NCBI RefSeq assembly: GCF_017656375.1
Contig: NZ_JACDOB010000015.1
Coordinates: forward strand, 1-36,686
Origin: Thermovirga sp.
GTDB taxonomy: Bacteria; Synergistota; Synergistia; Synergistales; Thermovirgaceae
Length of the DNA stretch: 36,686 bases
Direction of reading: 5' to 3'
The notes under the pieces: model-generated
What the model was told of the DNA's origin: nothing
Databases searched by the model: none
What the model saw: only the letters and a program-made list of their open reading frames with translations
Position numbers and translations under genes: made by a program
Shown: positions 9,789 to 18,158 of the stretch, one piece after another
How positions within the stretch are numbered: position 1 is the first letter of the stretch
Layout: every line of letters begins with the position of its first letter

Positions 9789-10322
9789 ATGAATTGGAAG
9801 AAAGCCTTGCCACTTATCTTAATAGTACTTGTTGCCCTGTGGGTCGTCATGCTTTACAGGGACTTGAAGCTCGTACCTAGTGAGCGGGGAAAGGAAGAGA
9901 CTCCTGATGTAACCCTGGAAAATATAGAGGTCCAAAGGGAAATTTCAGGAGATTTTTGGACCCTGCAAGCTGAGCGGGCCGAAAGGTTTGGAAATAAGAC
10001 CAACCTTGAGGTAATAAAGGTGAAATCTGCTACAAAAGAAGGGCCTCTGTGGTTTATGGATGCTCCACGGGGTACTGTTACCGATGATGGGAATTTAGCT
10101 GAGCTGTGGGAAGTGAAAGGTCATGCTGAAAAGTTTACTCCTGCTTTCAAATGGAGTGGAAGGCACGCACTGTGGGATCAAAAGGGAAAGCGATGGCTTT
10201 TCCCTGAAGGGTTAACCATTCAGGGTGAGGATTTCTTGGCGAAAGGAGCACGGGGTGTGGTGGACATGAGTGGGAAAATAACTTTGGAAGATGGAGCATA
10301 TGCAAGATGGGAAACACAATGA
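9789..10322 (+). CDS. lptC: LPS export periplasmic protein LptC
   Basis: Bitopic inner-membrane protein that passes lipopolysaccharide from the LptBFG transporter to LptA in the periplasm. It has one N-terminal transmembrane segment (about residues 6-23) followed by a periplasmic beta-jellyroll domain of about 150 residues with alternating strands typical of LptC/OstA. The total of 177 residues is close to E. coli LptC (191). The call rests on architecture and on the 16-base overlap with lptD. The ribosome site is weak (AAGAGA region), suggesting coupling to the upstream exported-protein genes. No lptF or lptG is in the window. Confidence 0.85.
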   Translation: MNWKKALPLILIVLVALWVVMLYRDLKLVPSERGKEETPDVTLENIEVQREISGDFWTLQAERAERFGNKTNLEVIKVKSATKEGPLWFMDAPRGTVTDDGNLAELWEVKGHAEKFTPAFKWSGRHALWDQKGKRWLFPEGLTIQGEDFLAKGARGVVDMSGKITLEDGAYARWETQ

Positions 10323-11977
10323 TGAAGCTGTCAAGTTGTCTGATTGTTGCCTTTGCCTCCCTTATGCTTTTATTTCCTTGCATTGGCGTAGGGGAAGCCA
10401 CATCTGGTGGTAACGTGATCCTTGAGGGAGATAAGGTGGTATATGAACAAGCAACTGACACGGCTTATGCTGAAGGCCACGTTAAGATGAAATATGCAGA
10501 TATTCGAGTGTGGGCGATAAAAGCCACCTACCATGTCAAGCTCAACAAAATTGAGGCATTAGGCACTAAGGACGCCCCAATAGTCCTTTTGCAGGGAGCT
10601 CAGAGGATGGAAGGCCAAAGGTTAGAACTTGATCTTGCCAGCGGGGAAGGTTCAATCAGTGAAGCGTATGCCAGTTATCCTGCCGAAAATGGTTTTGCAT
10701 ATGCCAGAGGCGGAAAGGTGAGTACCATAAAAACTCAATCCCTGAAAAGTTCCGGGTGGGTTAAAAAGTCTCCTTCGCCTTCGAAGATAAAGAGTGAAAG
10801 GGTGTACAAGTGGGAAAATACGAGTCTGACCACTTGTCCTGAGCCTGTTCCCCACTACAGCTTAAAGACCAAAAAATTGGTAGTGTTCCCAGGTTATAGG
10901 GCAATAGTTACAAAACCTAGAGTATTTTTGAAGGAACACTTTCTTTTTACTTATCCCTTTGATTACATAGTACCCCTTACCGAAAAAGAGGAGGCCTCTC
11001 CCTTAATGCCCACGCTTGCTTATGACTCTGACAAGGGAGTTGGGATTTCTATAGGTACCACGTATGAAGCAGGAGAAGTATCAGGCAGATGGAAAGCTTA
11101 CTACTGGTCAAAGAAGGATTTTGAGGGAACCCTTCAGGCGAATTGGGCTTTTAATGACAATTTGAAGTTTTTTGCGGAGGAAGATTACAGCTGGGACTCT
11201 GATAGGGATGAAAAACGTTTCCGGCCCAAGTGGGGAGCAATATATGACGATGGAAATTGGTATGCAAAGCTCTTGTGGTCCCAGGCAGAGAACGTGACAG
11301 TGGAAAAAGCGCTGGGGGATACTTTTAAAGGTGTCCTTTGGAGAAAGCCAGAATTTGAACTTCGGACTCCCTATTACGAGCTTGAGGGCATAAAAAGCAA
11401 GTTGGCCTTATATGGCCGGTGGGGAGACTATGAGACATTGGCGTACGACGGAAGCAATGAAGTCTCAATAAAGAGGATAGCCTTCGGAGCGGCTCTTTCG
11501 GGTTCCACAACTATAGGAGACGTAAGGCCTTACTGGTATGTGAGCCAGTGGCACTACGATTACAGTGGAGCAGGAGACTCTCAGGATACAACGTACGTTA
11601 AAGGTGGATTGTCATGGAGTGTTGGCAAGGTTAATTTTTCAAGCACCTGGGTAAGGCGCTGGGTATGGGGAGATTCTCCTATGTCGTGGGACGATTATTC
11701 CGATTCAGAGTCGTTCTACCAGAAGGTCTCTTTCCCGTTAAGTGAAGCCTGGACTGCGACTGTGAGAGGTGGATATAATCTAAGAACGGAGGACCTGGAA
11801 GAGATGTATTATCGTCTTGGTTATTCCAATCACTGTTGCTACAGGTTTGACGTGGAATATAGGGATGACCTAACCAACGAGAACGATGACTGGGCCGGCT
11901 TTGTGTTCGTGTTAGATGCGTTTCCCAGCAACCCCTTCTTTTTCAACACCAGGACTATTCAGGAGTTTGATAAATGA
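10307..11977 (+). CDS. lptD: LPS-assembly outer-membrane protein LptD (OstA), short form
   Basis: Outer-membrane translocon that inserts LPS into the outer leaflet. A signal peptide (about residues 1-31) is followed by an OstA-type jellyroll domain (about 36-125) and a long barrel region rich in aromatic strands. The CC pair at 510-511 (SNHCCYRFDVEYR) matches the conserved C-terminal Cys pair of LptD. At 556 residues it is far shorter than E. coli LptD (784), as in other deep-branching diderms. The mature protein contains only one more Cys (177), so only one inter-domain disulfide can form. ATGs at 10319 and 10322 are alternative starts; the first overlaps the lptC stop as ATGA. The end overlaps ddl by 4 bases. 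Confidence 0.88.
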   Translation: MGNTMMKLSSCLIVAFASLMLLFPCIGVGEATSGGNVILEGDKVVYEQATDTAYAEGHVKMKYADIRVWAIKATYHVKLNKIEALGTKDAPIVLLQGAQRMEGQRLELDLASGEGSISEAYASYPAENGFAYARGGKVSTIKTQSLKSSGWVKKSPSPSKIKSERVYKWENTSLTTCPEPVPHYSLKTKKLVVFPGYRAIVTKPRVFLKEHFLFTYPFDYIVPLTEKEEASPLMPTLAYDSDKGVGISIGTTYEAGEVSGRWKAYYWSKKDFEGTLQANWAFNDNLKFFAEEDYSWDSDRDEKRFRPKWGAIYDDGNWYAKLLWSQAENVTVEKALGDTFKGVLWRKPEFELRTPYYELEGIKSKLALYGRWGDYETLAYDGSNEVSIKRIAFGAALSGSTTIGDVRPYWYVSQWHYDYSGAGDSQDTTYVKGGLSWSVGKVNFSSTWVRRWVWGDSPMSWDDYSDSESFYQKVSFPLSEAWTATVRGGYNLRTEDLEEMYYRLGYSNHCCYRFDVEYRDDLTNENDDWAGFVFVLDAFPSNPFFFNTRTIQEFDK

Positions 11978-12930
11978 TGGATGCGTTAAAAGATATTAAA
12001 GTTGGGGTTGTCTACGGAGGAGATAGCCCGGAAAGAGAAGTATCCCTGGCTAGTGGCAGTGCTGTAGTAGAAGCCTTTGAAAAACTAGGGGTGGATGTTG
12101 AGCCCCTTTTAGTTTCATCTGCTTTGGACGCTTTATCCAAGGTACAGGCTTCTCAAAGCGATGTTTTTTTTATAGCCCTTCACGGTGGTTGGGGTGAGGA
12201 CGGTAGGCTTCAGGGGGCTTTGGACCTCTTAGGTAAAAAATATACAGGTTCGGGACATAGAAGTTGTGCCCTGGCGATGGACAAAAAAGTTAGCAAGGCC
12301 ATTTTTGAAAGGTGCGGTATTCCAACGGCCCCTTATATTAGCATTAATGCTGCTGATCTCTGTAGTGGCTTTGAGGAAGAGCTAAAAAGGCTTTTGGCCC
12401 TTTGGGGAATTATGGTTGTAAAACCTTCAGGGTGTGGAAGCACAGTTGGGGTTAACATAGTCCAAGACATAAAAAGTGCGCTGTCTGCGATCAGAGATGC
12501 TTCCACCTATGATAAGGACGTATTAATTGAGAAATACATTCCAGGTAGGGAAATAACTGTTGCAATTTGGGAAGACAAAGAAGAAGTTATGGCCTTTCCA
12601 GTTATAGAGATTATTCCTGAAAAAGGGTTTTACGATTATAGGGCAAAGTACACTCCTGGCGTCACGAGGTACAAGTGTCCGGCGCATCTTCCAAAGGAAA
12701 TTGAAGTCCGAATCAAAGAGGTCGCTGCAGGAGCTCATAGGGCTCTTGGGTGTTGTGTCTATAGTAGGGTCGATATTAGGCTCTCTCAAGAAGGAACCCC
12801 TTATGTTTTGGAGGTAAACACAGCCCCAGGTATGACCTCCACCAGCTTGGTCCCTAAGGCTGCTTTGGCCTTTGGATGGTCTTTTCCAGAGTTAGTCTCA
12901 AAAATAGTTATAAAGTCTTTGGGTAAATAA
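11974..12930 (+). CDS. ddl: D-alanine--D-alanine ligase
   Basis: ATP-grasp enzyme joining two D-Ala for the peptidoglycan pentapeptide. 318 residues, usual length. Family signatures are VYGGDSPEREVSLASG near the N-terminus, ALHGGWGEDGRLQG, KPSGCGSTVGV, EKYIPGREITVAI, the FYDYRAKY loop and VLEVNTAPGMTSTSLVPKAA at the C-terminus. FYDYRAKY matches the D-Ala-specific loop, with no sign of a D-lactate or D-serine variant. The start overlaps the lptD stop (ATGA). It is the last gene of the pyrG-lptCD operon, and its stop runs into the bidirectional terminator. Confidence 0.97.
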   Translation: MMDALKDIKVGVVYGGDSPEREVSLASGSAVVEAFEKLGVDVEPLLVSSALDALSKVQASQSDVFFIALHGGWGEDGRLQGALDLLGKKYTGSGHRSCALAMDKKVSKAIFERCGIPTAPYISINAADLCSGFEEELKRLLALWGIMVVKPSGCGSTVGVNIVQDIKSALSAIRDASTYDKDVLIEKYIPGREITVAIWEDKEEVMAFPVIEIIPEKGFYDYRAKYTPGVTRYKCPAHLPKEIEVRIKEVAAGAHRALGCCVYSRVDIRLSQEGTPYVLEVNTAPGMTSTSLVPKAALAFGWSFPELVSKIVIKSLGK

Positions 12931-12960
12931 TCAAGGGGGCAGGATCCTGCCCCCTTGATT
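12929..12960. terminator. Bidirectional terminator, 32-bp perfect palindrome, between ddl and greA
   Basis: Two 16-base arms (left arm AATCAAGGGGGCAGGA) meet with no unpaired base and GGATCC at the centre. It begins inside the ddl TAA and ends at the last base of the greA stop, with T-rich flanks downstream on both strands. It can serve both convergent genes. Confidence 0.92.
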
Positions 12961-13448
12961 TAAATTTTTATGTCTTTGATTAAAAGCTTGCGGATTCCTT
13001 TAGGTACTCTCACTTCCACTTGTTCGCCAGGAGCCTTGCCTATTATTGCCTGCCCTACAGGGCTCGCTACAGATATTTTGCCCCCTTTGGGGTCGGCTTC
13101 TTCTGAGCCTACGATGGTGTACGTTAATTCCTTTGAGGTATCAAGGTCCATGAGAGTTACGGTTGTTCCTAGGCTTACTTTGCTTGTGTCTATGTCGGTT
13201 TCGTCCACAACCTTTGCCTTGCCCAATTGATATTCCAGCCATTGAATTCTACTTTCAAGCTTTGCCTGGGCATCTTTGGCTGCGTGATATTCCGCATTTT
13301 CACTGAGGTCGCCAAAACTTCGGGCTTCCTCAAGCATCCTGGATATTTCTTGCCGTCCCTCACTTCTAAGTTTGATGAGCTCCGCCTTTAGCTTTTCGTA
13401 GCCTTCTCTGGTTAGAATTATGTAATCGGCTAGAGTTTGTTCCGACAT
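12960..13448 (-). CDS. greA: Transcript cleavage factor GreA
   Basis: Rescues backtracked RNA polymerase by stimulating cleavage of the RNA 3' end in the secondary channel. From ATG 13448 the protein is 162 residues (family about 158). The N-terminal coiled coil (about 15-80) carries the tip block GDLSENAEYHAAKDAQ with acidic Asp47 and Glu50; the FKBP-like C-terminal domain has GTTVTLMDLD and ISVASPVGQAIIGK. An in-frame extension to 13595 exists, but homology begins at MSEQTLADYI and GAGGAG lies 8 bases upstream of 13448. A promoter is visible at 13492-13520. It is convergent with ddl and shares its terminator. Confidence 0.96.
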   Translation of the reverse strand: MSEQTLADYIILTREGYEKLKAELIKLRSEGRQEISRMLEEARSFGDLSENAEYHAAKDAQAKLESRIQWLEYQLGKAKVVDETDIDTSKVSLGTTVTLMDLDTSKELTYTIVGSEEADPKGGKISVASPVGQAIIGKAPGEQVEVRVPKGIRKLLIKDIKI

Positions 13449-13491
13449 ATAACCAACTCCTCTCAAGAGGCTAATCCCACTTGGTGCAGGT

Positions 13492-13520
13492 ATTTTAGCA
13501 GACAATTGTACAAACAGCAA
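13492..13520 (-). promoter_or_regulatory. greA sigma70 promoter
   Basis: On the minus strand: TTGCTG (13515-13520), 17-base spacer, TAAAAT (13492-13497), with TGC directly before the -10, an extended -10. The leader to the ATG is about 35-40 bases and includes the Shine-Dalgarno. Confidence 0.55.
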
Positions 13521-13621
13521 GAAAACTTTTAACTGTTGCGGAAAGTAGTATTGATACCTTATTTTATCTAAGTAGTCGGAACGAAATTTAGGCACATCTA
13601 CAAAAATATTTTATACTGGGC

Positions 13622-13650
13622 TTGACAGTTACAAAAGGTGCGAGTATAAA
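13622..13650 (+). promoter_or_regulatory. Promoter of the thrC-thrB-lysC-asd operon
   Basis: TTGACA at 13622-13627, 17-base spacer, TATAAA at 13645-13650: a near-consensus sigma70 promoter. Transcription would start near 13657, just before the T-box leader. Confidence 0.8.
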
Positions 13651-13674
13651 TTCACTTAAAATAAAAATTTATAT

Positions 13675-13924
13675 GGCAAAGGCGATGAAGGGGAAGAGTA
13701 CTTGCAAAAGGGCGGCCAGAGAGGGGAATCAATAGCTGAGAGATTCCTTCCGTACCAGGCAGGGAAAACCACCCCGGAGCTGGATCCGAAGCCCACGCAG
13801 TGGGATAAGGTGACGGGGTTCGCCCCTTATAGCGAAAGAGGGTCGTCCTCAATCTTGAGGGCGGAACTGGAGTGGAACCGCGGAAGTCTTTTTCGTCTCC
13901 TGTGAGACGGAAAAGACTTTTTTT
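13675..13924 (+). promoter_or_regulatory. T-box riboswitch, threonine-type (specifier ACC)
   Basis: Leader RNA that senses uncharged tRNA-Thr and controls the downstream operon by antitermination. The Stem I base block GATGAAGGGGAAGAGTA is at about 13684-13700, and the AGAGA / GCTGAGAGA distal segments at about 13719-13743. The specifier region reads GGGAAAACCACCCCGGAGC; by the usual rule (codon followed by AC, then YGGAGC) the codon is ACC at 13768-13770, Thr. The conserved T-box is GGAGTGGAACCGCG at 13869-13882, close to the consensus AGGGTGGNACCGCG. It pairs alternatively to a terminator at 13884-13924. thrC and thrB directly downstream agree with threonine. The region 13449-13958 holds no protein gene. 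Confidence 0.93.
13884..13924 (+). terminator. Regulated terminator of the T-box leader
   Basis: A 16-bp stem (left arm AAGTCTTTTTCGTCTC at 13884-13899, right arm 13904-13919, one wobble pair), loop CTGT, then a run of seven T ending at 13924. The T-box sequence immediately upstream would form the competing antiterminator when uncharged tRNA-Thr is bound. Confidence 0.93.
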
Positions 13925-13958
13925 ATAAGCAGGTTTTAATCAGGAAGGAGGAGAGAGA

Positions 13959-15002
13959 ATGGCTGGATTGCTGGAAAGGTACAAAAATTATTTTCCCATA
14001 ACAGAAAAAACGCCCCTTAAGACCTTGGGAGAGGGAGGAACGCCTCTGGTGAAGCTCCACAAGATAGGGAAAGAATTGGGGATAGAACTTTACGGGAAAT
14101 ATGAGGGAGCCAATCCAACAGGCTCATTTAAGGATAGAGGTATGGTTTTAGCCATGGCGAAAGCCGCAGAAGAAGGGGCTAAAGCTGTGATATGCGCTTC
14201 AACAGGAAACACATCGGCTTCAGCTGCAGCCTACGCTGCTAGATTTGGCCTAAAGTGCTATGTGTTGCTGCCAGCGGGGAAAGTGGCGTTAGGGAAATTG
14301 TCACAAGCCTTGGTATATGGAGCCAAGGTCATATCCATCCGAGGTAATTTTGACAGGGCCCTAGAACTGGCCAAGGGAGCCTCAGAGGAAATGGGCCTGG
14401 CAATTGTCAATTCGGTAAACCCGTACAGGTTGTGGGGACAGCGTAGCGGCGCTTGGGAAATATGCGAAGAGCTTGGCTTCCCGCCGGACTGGATGGTTCT
14501 TCCTGTTGGAAACGCTGGCAATATAACAGCCTATTGGGCTGGTTTTGTGCAGTACAAAAATAAAGGGAAGATAAAGAGTGTACCTAAAATGGTTGGGATC
14601 CAGGCTGAAGGGGCCTCTCCTCTTGTGTCTGGCAAAAGTTGCCCCAATCCGGAGACCGTGGCCACTGCCATTCGAATTGGGCGTCCTGTAAACGGAAAGA
14701 AAGCAACCTGGGCAGTTAGGGTGTCAGGAGGATTTTTCTCCTCTGTATCTGATGAGGAGATCCTACAAGCGCAAAAAGAGCTGGCTTCAAAGGAAGGAGT
14801 TTTTGCCGAACCTGCCTCTTGTGCCCCGCTTGCAGGCCTAAAGAGGGCTAAAAGGGATGGCAAACTTCCTAAAGATATAGCGGTGGTTATGGTTCTTACT
14901 GGAAACGGGCTCAAAGACCCCCAGGCCATCCTTTCCAGGCAGGAGGAAATTTGTGAGATAGATGGAGACGAGGCCCAGCTGAGGGAGGTGTTGATGCGAT
15001 GA
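13959..15002 (+). CDS. thrC: Threonine synthase
   Basis: PLP enzyme converting O-phosphohomoserine to L-threonine. 347 residues, the short (plant/Bacillus-like) class. The PLP lysine is Lys58 in NPTGSFKDRGM; ASTGNTSAS is the substrate/phosphate loop and PVGNAGN the PLP-phosphate loop. AAGGAGG sits 7-8 bases before the ATG. It is the first gene after the threonine T-box and overlaps thrB by 4 bases. The operon has no homoserine dehydrogenase gene, so the homoserine supply comes from elsewhere. Confidence 0.96.
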   Translation: MAGLLERYKNYFPITEKTPLKTLGEGGTPLVKLHKIGKELGIELYGKYEGANPTGSFKDRGMVLAMAKAAEEGAKAVICASTGNTSASAAAYAARFGLKCYVLLPAGKVALGKLSQALVYGAKVISIRGNFDRALELAKGASEEMGLAIVNSVNPYRLWGQRSGAWEICEELGFPPDWMVLPVGNAGNITAYWAGFVQYKNKGKIKSVPKMVGIQAEGASPLVSGKSCPNPETVATAIRIGRPVNGKKATWAVRVSGGFFSSVSDEEILQAQKELASKEGVFAEPASCAPLAGLKRAKRDGKLPKDIAVVMVLTGNGLKDPQAILSRQEEICEIDGDEAQLREVLMR

Positions 15003-15946
15003 TGGAGCCTATGTTTAGGGTGAAAGTCCCAGCCACTTCAGCCAACCTTGGCTCGGGTTTCGACACCATGGGGATAGCACTTAGCCTGTACAATTTCTAC
15101 GATGTGCTGGGGCTTGACGAGCCAGGAGCCTATAAAGTGGAAGTTTACGGAGAAGGAGCAGCGGAACTGGAAAAGGCAGACGTTAACTTGATAATAAAAA
15201 GTTATGAAGGGGCCTGTAGTGAATGGGGAATAGAGTGTCCCGGCCTTACCATAAGGTGCCTTAATGCGATTCCACTGTACAGAGGGCTTGGCAGCAGCGC
15301 CAGTGCCATTGCTGGTGGAGTGATGATTGCCAATGCCATGAGGGATGAGCCTCTTCCAATGGATGAACTCCTGCCGCTTATGGTTAAGATGGAGGGACAT
15401 CCGGACAATATAGTACCCTGCTGCCTTGGGGGAATGGTGGTAAGTTGTATGAAAGGCGATGAGCTTAAGTATGTAAAACTTCCCTCTCCTCCGGAGGAAA
15501 TAAGTGCTGTTGTAGCAGTGCCGGAGGTGCACGTGAGCACAGAGGAAGCGAGAAAAGCCCTGCCGGGGCAGATAAGCCACCAGGATGCAGTATTTTCTCT
15601 CAATAGAGCAGCACTACTTGCTGCATCTTGGGCGGCGGGAAAATGGGAAAATCTCTCTTGGGCCATGGATGATAGATTGCATCAGCCTTTCAGGGCTAAG
15701 TTATTCCCAGGGGGTGAGGAGATCCTCGAGGAAGTGAAGCATGTCAAAGGCTGCCTTGGTGTCGCCATAAGTGGTTCCGGCCCTAGTATGCTGGCTCTGA
15801 CTCATGGATCGCCCAGAGAGGTCGCAGAGGCCATGTGCAGGCTCTTTACAAGAAATAACGTGAGGTCTCGATTTTTCGTCCTCTCCGTGGACGAGGAAGG
15901 GGCGAGGGTAGAGAAGATTTCAAAAAGAGAGGAGGTCGGGGCATGA
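14999..15946 (+). CDS. thrB: Homoserine kinase
   Basis: GHMP-family kinase phosphorylating homoserine to O-phosphohomoserine, the substrate of ThrC. 315 residues. VKVPATSANLGSGFDTMG opens the protein, the ATP-binding PLYRGLGSSASAIAGG is at about 91-106, and the C-terminal SGSGPSMLAL motif is present. The start overlaps the thrC stop (ATGATG; a second ATG at 15002 is possible). GGGAGGTG upstream provides the ribosome site. It is coupled to lysC by another ATGA. Confidence 0.95.
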   Translation: MMEPMFRVKVPATSANLGSGFDTMGIALSLYNFYDVLGLDEPGAYKVEVYGEGAAELEKADVNLIIKSYEGACSEWGIECPGLTIRCLNAIPLYRGLGSSASAIAGGVMIANAMRDEPLPMDELLPLMVKMEGHPDNIVPCCLGGMVVSCMKGDELKYVKLPSPPEEISAVVAVPEVHVSTEEARKALPGQISHQDAVFSLNRAALLAASWAAGKWENLSWAMDDRLHQPFRAKLFPGGEEILEEVKHVKGCLGVAISGSGPSMLALTHGSPREVAEAMCRLFTRNNVRSRFFVLSVDEEGARVEKISKREEVGA

Positions 15947-17160
15947 GCCTTCAAGTATTAAAGTTTGGGGGATCGTCTGTAGCTACTCCAGAGAAGATGG
16001 CATCCGTTGCAGCCAAGATAAAAAAATTCCACCAGTCAGGCGGCCGCACTGTTGTGGTGGTGTCTGCAATGGGAGACACCACTGACAGGCTTTTGCAGCT
16101 TGCCAGGGAGTTCTGCACCGCCTCCAGGCATAGGGAAATAGATCAGCTTGTTGCCACAGGAGAGCAGCAAAGCACGGCCCTTCTTGCAATGGCGCTAGAA
16201 ACCCTTGGCCTCAAGGCCCAGTCTCTTTCAGGCCCTCTTGTGGGCATTAAGGGTAGGGGGCCCTACACAGATGGCAGGATAAACGGAATAGATCCGTGCA
16301 ATATCCTGAAGATTTTGGAAGAAGGTGCAATTCCCGTTGTGGCGGGCTTCCAGGCTGTTAATGAAAAGGGAGACATAATAACCCTGGGTAGGGGAGGTTC
16401 AGACCTGTCTGCTGTTGCCTTGGCAGCGGCGCTGGAAGCGGAGAAATGCTGCATATTTACTGATGTTGCAGGAATTTATACTGCTGATCCTAGAATTGTG
16501 CCCAATGCTCGTAAGCTGGAGAAGGTGTCATATGAGGAGTGCATGGAGATGTCATCTATGGGCGCAAAAGTGATGCAAGCAAGGAGCGTAGAGCTGGCGG
16601 CAAGGTACGAAGTGCCAGTTTACGTCGCCTCTAGCTTCAGTGATGAAAGGGGGACATGGATCGTGCGAGAGGATGTTAGAGAGAACTTTTTGGTGAGAGC
16701 AATAGCAAGCGATACTAACGTTGCCAAGGTTGCCCTTTTGGGTGTGCCTGACGTGCCAGGGATGGCGGCTAAGGTTTTTGAAGCCTTGTCCTCGGGGGGA
16801 GTCAGCGCAGAGATGATAATACAAAGCGTGATGAGAGGACAGATAAATGATATAGCTTTCTTGGTGAAGAAAGAAAGCCTAGGAGATGCTATAGATATTT
16901 GCAGGAATATATCTAAAGAGATAAAAGCTCAGGGAGTGGCCTTCGATACGGAAATAGGAAAAGTCTCCATTATAGGTGCTGGCATAGCAAGCCACCCAGA
17001 GGTCCCAGCGAAGATGTTCTCAGCCCTTGCTGCGGAAGGGATAAATTTAGACATGATATCTTCCACATCCATGTCCATAACATGTGTGGTGGGTGCTAAG
17101 GATGTGGACAGGGCTTCTAGGGTCCTTCACAAAATATTTATAGAGGAGGCGAAGTCATGA
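15943..17160 (+). CDS. lysC: Aspartate kinase with tandem ACT domains
   Basis: Phosphorylates L-aspartate, the first step to Lys, Thr and Met. 405 residues, the Bacillus LysC type. The kinase domain opens with KFGGSSV at 7-13 and carries FTDVAGIYTADPRIV; two ACT regulatory domains lie at about 255-405 (VALLGVPDVPGMAAKVF, VSIIGAGIASHPEVPAKMF). It is probably feedback-regulated by amino-acid end products. It overlaps thrB and asd by ATGA. An in-frame GTG at residue 241 with its own Shine-Dalgarno could produce a separate 165-residue regulatory subunit (see its own entry). Confidence 0.96.
   Translation: MSLQVLKFGGSSVATPEKMASVAAKIKKFHQSGGRTVVVVSAMGDTTDRLLQLAREFCTASRHREIDQLVATGEQQSTALLAMALETLGLKAQSLSGPLVGIKGRGPYTDGRINGIDPCNILKILEEGAIPVVAGFQAVNEKGDIITLGRGGSDLSAVALAAALEAEKCCIFTDVAGIYTADPRIVPNARKLEKVSYEECMEMSSMGAKVMQARSVELAARYEVPVYVASSFSDERGTWIVREDVRENFLVRAIASDTNVAKVALLGVPDVPGMAAKVFEALSSGGVSAEMIIQSVMRGQINDIAFLVKKESLGDAIDICRNISKEIKAQGVAFDTEIGKVSIIGAGIASHPEVPAKMFSALAAEGINLDMISSTSMSITCVVGAKDVDRASRVLHKIFIEEAKS
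16646..16665 (+). promoter_or_regulatory. Candidate internal ribosome site and GTG start in lysC
   Basis: AAAGGGGG at 16646-16653 precedes an in-frame GTG at 16663-16665 by 9 bases. Initiation here would give residues 241-405 (165 aa), the ACT part alone. B. subtilis LysC is known to make a 163-residue beta subunit from an internal in-phase start at the same place in the protein. Inference from position and spacing. Confidence 0.4.
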
Positions 17161-18158
17161 GAGTAGCAGTTCTTGGAGCAACAGGCTTGGTGGGTTCTGA
17201 GATGGTAAAAGTCCTTGAAGAAAGGGCTTTCCCAGTGGACGACCTCGTGCCCTTGGCCTCTGAACGCTCGGCGGGCAGGCAGGTTATCTTCAAGGGCCGG
17301 CCCTATGTGGTGAGAGCTGTCGAGGAGAGCGCCTTCGAAGGGATAGATGTGGCGCTGTTTTCTGCAGGGTCAGGCCCTTCCAGGAAATGGGCCCCTGTTG
17401 CTGCTTCAAAGGGAGCTGTGGTCATAGATAATAGTTCGGCTTGGAGGATGGAAGAGGATGTGCCTCTGGTGGTACCAGAAGTTAATCCACATGCCCTTGA
17501 TAAACACAAAGGCATAATAGCAAATCCCAACTGTGCCACCATACAGGCCCTTGTAGCTTTAAAACCCCTTCACGATGCTTTTGGGCTGAAGAGCATACAG
17601 GTAGTAACATTTCAGTCTGTTTCGGGAACAGGCCTTAGGGCTCTGGATGAATTGAAGGAAGATAGTAAGGCTGTGCTAGAAGGCGACCCTCCCACATGCG
17701 AGCTGTACCCAAAACCTATAGCTTTCAACGTGCTGCCTCATATTGGGAAGATAGATGAAAAAGGAATCAGTGAAGAAGAATACAAGATGATGAACGAGTC
17801 TAGGAAGATAATGGAGCTTTCCAACCTGGCAGTAAGCTGCACTGCTGTGAGAGTTCCAGTGTTTAGGGGACATTCCGAGGCTGTTGTCGCCACTTTTGAA
17901 AAAGATCCTTCGCTGCAAAATGCGATTGAGGCTCTCTCAAAAGCACCTGGCGTGAGCCTAACAGAAGATCCACTTTATTCTTACGTCGTGCCTAGCGAGG
18001 TGGAAGGGAAGGACCCTGTCTTTGTGGGTAGGATAAGAAAGGAGCCGTCTCCTGAAAATTCATTGTCCTTCTGGGTTGTAGCGGACAACATAAGGAAAGG
18101 TGCGGCCTTGAATGCGGTGCAGATAGCAGAGGAATTAATAAAAAGGGAACTTTTATAA
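17157..18158 (+). CDS. asd: Aspartate-semialdehyde dehydrogenase
   Basis: NADPH-dependent reduction of aspartyl phosphate to aspartate semialdehyde, the branch point to Lys/DAP and Thr/Met. 333 residues. GATGLVGSEM at 8-17 is the nucleotide-binding loop. Cys126 in NPNCATIQ is the catalytic cysteine, and RVPVFRGHSEAV carries the later substrate and acid-base residues. It starts within the lysC stop (ATGA). It is the last gene of the T-box-controlled operon, so threonine starvation should raise the whole shared aspartate branch. No terminator is seen in the 90 bases before lptA, so readthrough is possible. Confidence 0.97.
   Translation: MRVAVLGATGLVGSEMVKVLEERAFPVDDLVPLASERSAGRQVIFKGRPYVVRAVEESAFEGIDVALFSAGSGPSRKWAPVAASKGAVVIDNSSAWRMEEDVPLVVPEVNPHALDKHKGIIANPNCATIQALVALKPLHDAFGLKSIQVVTFQSVSGTGLRALDELKEDSKAVLEGDPPTCELYPKPIAFNVLPHIGKIDEKGISEEEYKMMNESRKIMELSNLAVSCTAVRVPVFRGHSEAVVATFEKDPSLQNAIEALSKAPGVSLTEDPLYSYVVPSEVEGKDPVFVGRIRKEPSPENSLSFWVVADNIRKGAALNAVQIAEELIKRELL

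Noticed and set aside
12929-12960. 32-bp perfect palindrome considered as an attachment or recombination site
   Set aside because: It lies exactly between two convergent stop codons with T-rich flanks and no mobile genes nearby; a bidirectional terminator explains it.
13449-13595. N-terminal extension of GreA
   Set aside because: The extension covers the promoter and leader; GreA homology begins at the ATG at 13448, which has its own Shine-Dalgarno.
13702-13905. 67-residue open frame on the plus strand
   Set aside because: It lies entirely within the threonine T-box leader; the bases are explained by conserved RNA structure, and no ribosome site supports it.
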